Both the position numbers and the translations under genes were made by a program. The notes beneath the pieces were generated by a model. That model was not told where the DNA came from. It made no database searches and saw only the letters and a program-made list of their open reading frames with translations. Positions 60,968 to 64,000 of a stretch of 64,000 nt of DNA are shown here, piece after piece (positions within the stretch are counted from its first letter, which is position 1; every line of letters starts with the position of its first letter). The stretch comes from Phanerochaete sordida (lineage: Eukaryota; Basidiomycota; Agaricomycetes; Polyporales; Phanerochaetaceae): contig BPQB01000033.1 of assembly GCA_019973155.2 (NCBI GenBank), positions 279,736 to 343,735 on the forward strand, given 5' to 3'.

Positions 60968-63900
60968 TCTGAACTCATGTTGTCCCTCTAATTGTGAACG
61001 AGCCAACGATCTCGGAAGTGTGTAATGCTTATGTTCTTGTCTGGACTTAGAGCACAATCAATCAATGGTTATGTTGTGATAGAACTGTTTGATGCAACTC
61101 ATTCCTAGTGCAGCTTGATCACAACCACGAAACAATGGATGCCTTCCCGTAAGGAATCTGCGTACCCTGCTTGTCAAGGTATTCTGGCGCAGGCATAATG
61201 TCCATCAAATCCATTACCCGGCTTTCCCGTCATTCCCGCTTCCTTCTGCAATCTAACCTGTTCCCTCTCTCTACTGTATCTAATCTCTTCTCTCTCTATT
61301 CAATCTTGTCCCTCATGTCTGTGTGTGTCACTCGTTCCCCCTGCCTAGCGTCGTCACCCTTGCTCTCTATCATACCGTCGTAAAGGTCATCACGAGTCAC
61401 CCGTGGGTCGACCCGGATCCGCCGTGGCGGGTACCCGCGGCCAAAAAGCCTTGACCGGGATAGGACCCTGTCTGTTGCAAGGGGAGCGCAGGCCTAAAAC
61501 CCACCACCCGGTGACGATTTTCGCGGGTAAGAGGGCGGAGGGTACCCCCCCCCCTCATAGCTTCGAAACAAGATGACTCTGGGTGTATGCAGCGCTTGCA
61601 TGCACTGCGAGGTAGGTTCCTTGGTGCAACATCGGGCGCGGGAAGACCAAAACTAGGCTTGGAATGGCCTGAATCCTCGTGCAGGTCTGTCTTCTCAAGA
61701 CAGCCTAACCATACGCAGCTGCGCTGAAAATTAAAAACTCGTCCTCAACGTGCTCGCGCGCATGGTACGCCTTCGCGTTTGTCCTATGGCAGCATGTAGC
61801 TGACTGAGCGCGGGTACTGCACTGCACAGAGCGCAGGGCCGCGTCGCGACCGGTGGAGGGTAGGCAAAATGTCGTGCTAAGATGGCCGGGGCCTCCATGC
61901 AGGTACGCCGTTGTGCTCGCCATTACTGTCGTCCATGTGCAGATCACAGGAAAGGAAGGAACACGGTTCTGGCTGCGGGAGCCAAAGATTTGCCTTGGAC
62001 TGCCTGGCCTTCGCCCGCCCGCACGTCACCGTCCTCATCACCAGCTGTAGCGGGTACGCGAGCCACGCGAAGCCCATATCTGCGGTCGAATGCTCACGTC
62101 TGCGCGCAGAGGCGCTACGCCGCACTCGCTGTGCGCATGACACCGCAAAAATCCGCCTCCATGTTATCACCTTGATCACACTCGCGGGCACTTTGTCGTA
62201 CTCATCGGCAGCGGACGGGTATTGATTAGACTGTAAGTGATGTGCAGGGCGTCAGCTAGCAGGAACTCGTATTTGGGACGATCGTCGTGCGGACGTCTTC
62301 GCCAGTGTCATCCATATGCATGATGTCGAGCTAAACGGTTGTTCGTGAAGTCGCAGATTTCAATGGTGGAATTTCGAGATCGCAGGACCCAGGTACGTCC
62401 TCACCGTTGTTTGCTATCTGCAGTATCGTGCTGACCCTTCCTCGATTAAGCGATGTCTCACGTCTCTAATGACGGCGCCTCCCACGGCCCATCGTGGACG
62501 TGCCGTACGGCATGCGCCATCGCTACAAGGTCGAAGAACGATGCTGCGTAAGTCTTGGACTTGGGATTGAGAACGCCAGGCTGACTGTCCTGCATGACTT
62601 GGCAGGGCCTGGAGACCGCGGCGGCGTACATGAGGGACCTGAGCTGTCATTCAGTCAGCAAATGGGCACCGCAAAGCAATGCGACAAACATGTACTAACG
62701 CTGCCAAAACGCTACGCGACCGGATATGGCAGGTGCATGGCAGACAGACATTATTTGCTGAATATCTGCTGTCTAAGCCTGGTCCGGTAAAACAGCAGTA
62801 AGTCGACCAACCCTACCCCCCCTCTCCCCTCATCGGGTTGGGCGCTTACCTCCTGCGCTCCCCCTGGTCTGTTGTTCTGATGCGCAGACGAGAGGATGTG
62901 GAGAAGATGAGATGCATTTCTGGCTACGAGAGTACAGGTTATATACTGTAAATACTTTTGTCTCCGTGTATCTAAAGGAGATATTAAGCCAGAGGAAAAG
63001 CGTGAGAGTGAAATACTGAGTAAGGACGGAATCTAATCTACGGATTACTGAGTCAGGAATTACAGAGATTGGAGCCGGTGCATGAAGCCCCGACTCCGGG
63101 TACCGGTTATGGACACACCGACGGCGCATCGCTAGCACGTCGGTGCATCAAACCTTCGGCCCCCCTCGACGGCGGTTTTGTCTTGCGCCTGCGCTGTCAG
63201 GCGAGGTAATGACTTTGACATAAAACTGAAACCCAGAATGGGCACCGGTAAGTGCAGCCTTGGCGTGGAACTTCCCGGAAGACGGCAGAAACCCCTGGAA
63301 AGTCACTAACCAGTCAAGGAAAACATGGGAAGGAGGGAATACCCTCGCTGCCAAGAGCCGAGCAGTGCAGATCAAGGTAGAATATTGTGGAACCACGTAG
63401 AATAGAATAGAACTACGCATATCTTAAGGTATAAGTAGGCAGCAAACGAGGCAGAAAAGGGGATCGAAGCTTTACCCACTCTCTACTCTCTACTCTCTAC
63501 TCTCTACTCTCTACTCTCTACCTTTACTCTCTACTTTTGCTCTCTCAGAGTTATCTACCTTTTTCCCCAAAAATCTCTCTCGCGTGCGTTACCAGAAAGG
63601 ATTCTCACCCGGAGAACTCTTTCACGTAGCCCGTAAACGTCTCTGCAGGTCATCCGGATCTCAGGGACTCCGTCGTAAGTACCCCGACTGAAATCTCACT
63701 GGCAACCGGCCGGTAGATAGGCAGCGAGTGCTCGCGAACCCACGCAAATCACCCAAAAACCCGAAAAACATCCCCGCCACATCCAAACTCTCACGCCACC
63801 CGGCCCCCTTTCATCTAAAATCACTACAAAAGCAAAACAACACCCTCTCCACCCGAACAACTGAGATAGCCCGGTTACGATTTCTGAATGAAATGAAGAA

Positions 63901-64000
63901 TCGTTCTTACACCCAGGACTTTGGAGGGTTTTCTGCACCGGAACGGATTTCTGCCCAATGCGTGGGAACGTTCTGGCTTACCTCAATACAAATATTTCAG
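60968..64000. other. gene-poor end of window
   Basis: No complete gene is seen in 3 kb. 61.38-61.56 kb is a GC-rich block with short palindromes ('gcgggtacccgcgg') and a run of at least ten C, like transposon debris. At about 62418-62700 two exon-like pieces joined by a gtaagt..cag intron (about 62548-62606) read 'VDVPYGMRHRYKVEERCC' then 'GLETAAAYMRDLSCHS' before a stop; this may be a gene remnant. At 63.43 kb 'ataagtag' followed by a heptamer repeat and an AT-rich tail could be part of an LTR, but I find no matching second copy in the window. Confidence 0.4.
63478..63519. repeat. (ACTCTCT) heptamer microsatellite, six units
   Basis: Six perfect copies of ACTCTCT, then degenerate copies to about 63546. 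It lies about 45 bp after a TATA-like 'ggtataagta'. Confidence 0.9.

Overview
The window is nuclear DNA of a filamentous basidiomycete, most likely an agaricomycete mushroom or wood-decay fungus. The signs are dense genes split by many 48-70 nt introns with GTRNGT donors and CTGAC/CTAAC branch points, two class I hydrophobins, a Cap59/CMT1-type (GT69) mannosyltransferase and a KDM4-type demethylase. Gene models below were assembled by hand by joining reading frames at GT-AG sites so that phase and family similarity agree; no RNA evidence was available.

Layout. 1-2.9 kb: 5' end of a Dap1/PGRMC-like haem protein (minus), divergent from an S9 prolyl-oligopeptidase-type hydrolase (plus). 3.3-4.85 kb: copy 1 of an undescribed repeat family. 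5.3-7.5 kb: NC2-alpha (plus) and GINS subunit Sld5 (minus), convergent. 7.9-9.1 kb: C2H2 zinc-finger protein. 9.95-14.55 kb: large RhoGEF-like protein. 14.8-15.9 kb: alpha/beta hydrolase. 16.8-18.6 kb: secreted BNR_4-type protein.

18.7-34.6 kb is an accessory island. It holds three paralogues of a multi-pass membrane protein (TM-A minus, TM-B and TM-C plus) and three paralogues of a second family (Coil-I minus, Coil-II and Coil-III plus) that share a coiled-coil, a GKEN motif, basic clusters and a C-terminal F-T-F-T motif. Repeat copies 2 (minus) and 3 (plus) lie here too. Copy 2 contains about four tandem units of roughly 315 bp, and all three repeat copies carry the same hairpin near one end. 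The two arms of the island read away from a 2.3 kb gene-poor centre at 24.7-26.9 kb.

34.8-61 kb returns to conserved genes: Prp43 DEAH helicase, two divergent class I hydrophobins, proteasome beta-7, a small secreted hydrophobic protein, a type I membrane protein, a KDM4/Rph1-like histone demethylase, a GT69 mannosyltransferase, ornithine carbamoyltransferase and glycogen synthase. 61-64 kb is gene-poor, with microsatellite and possible transposon remains.

Functionally the conserved genes are unlinked housekeeping (transcription, replication, splicing, proteasome, arginine and glycogen metabolism). The island with its two co-expanded unknown families and hairpin-ended repeat is the most original part of the window.
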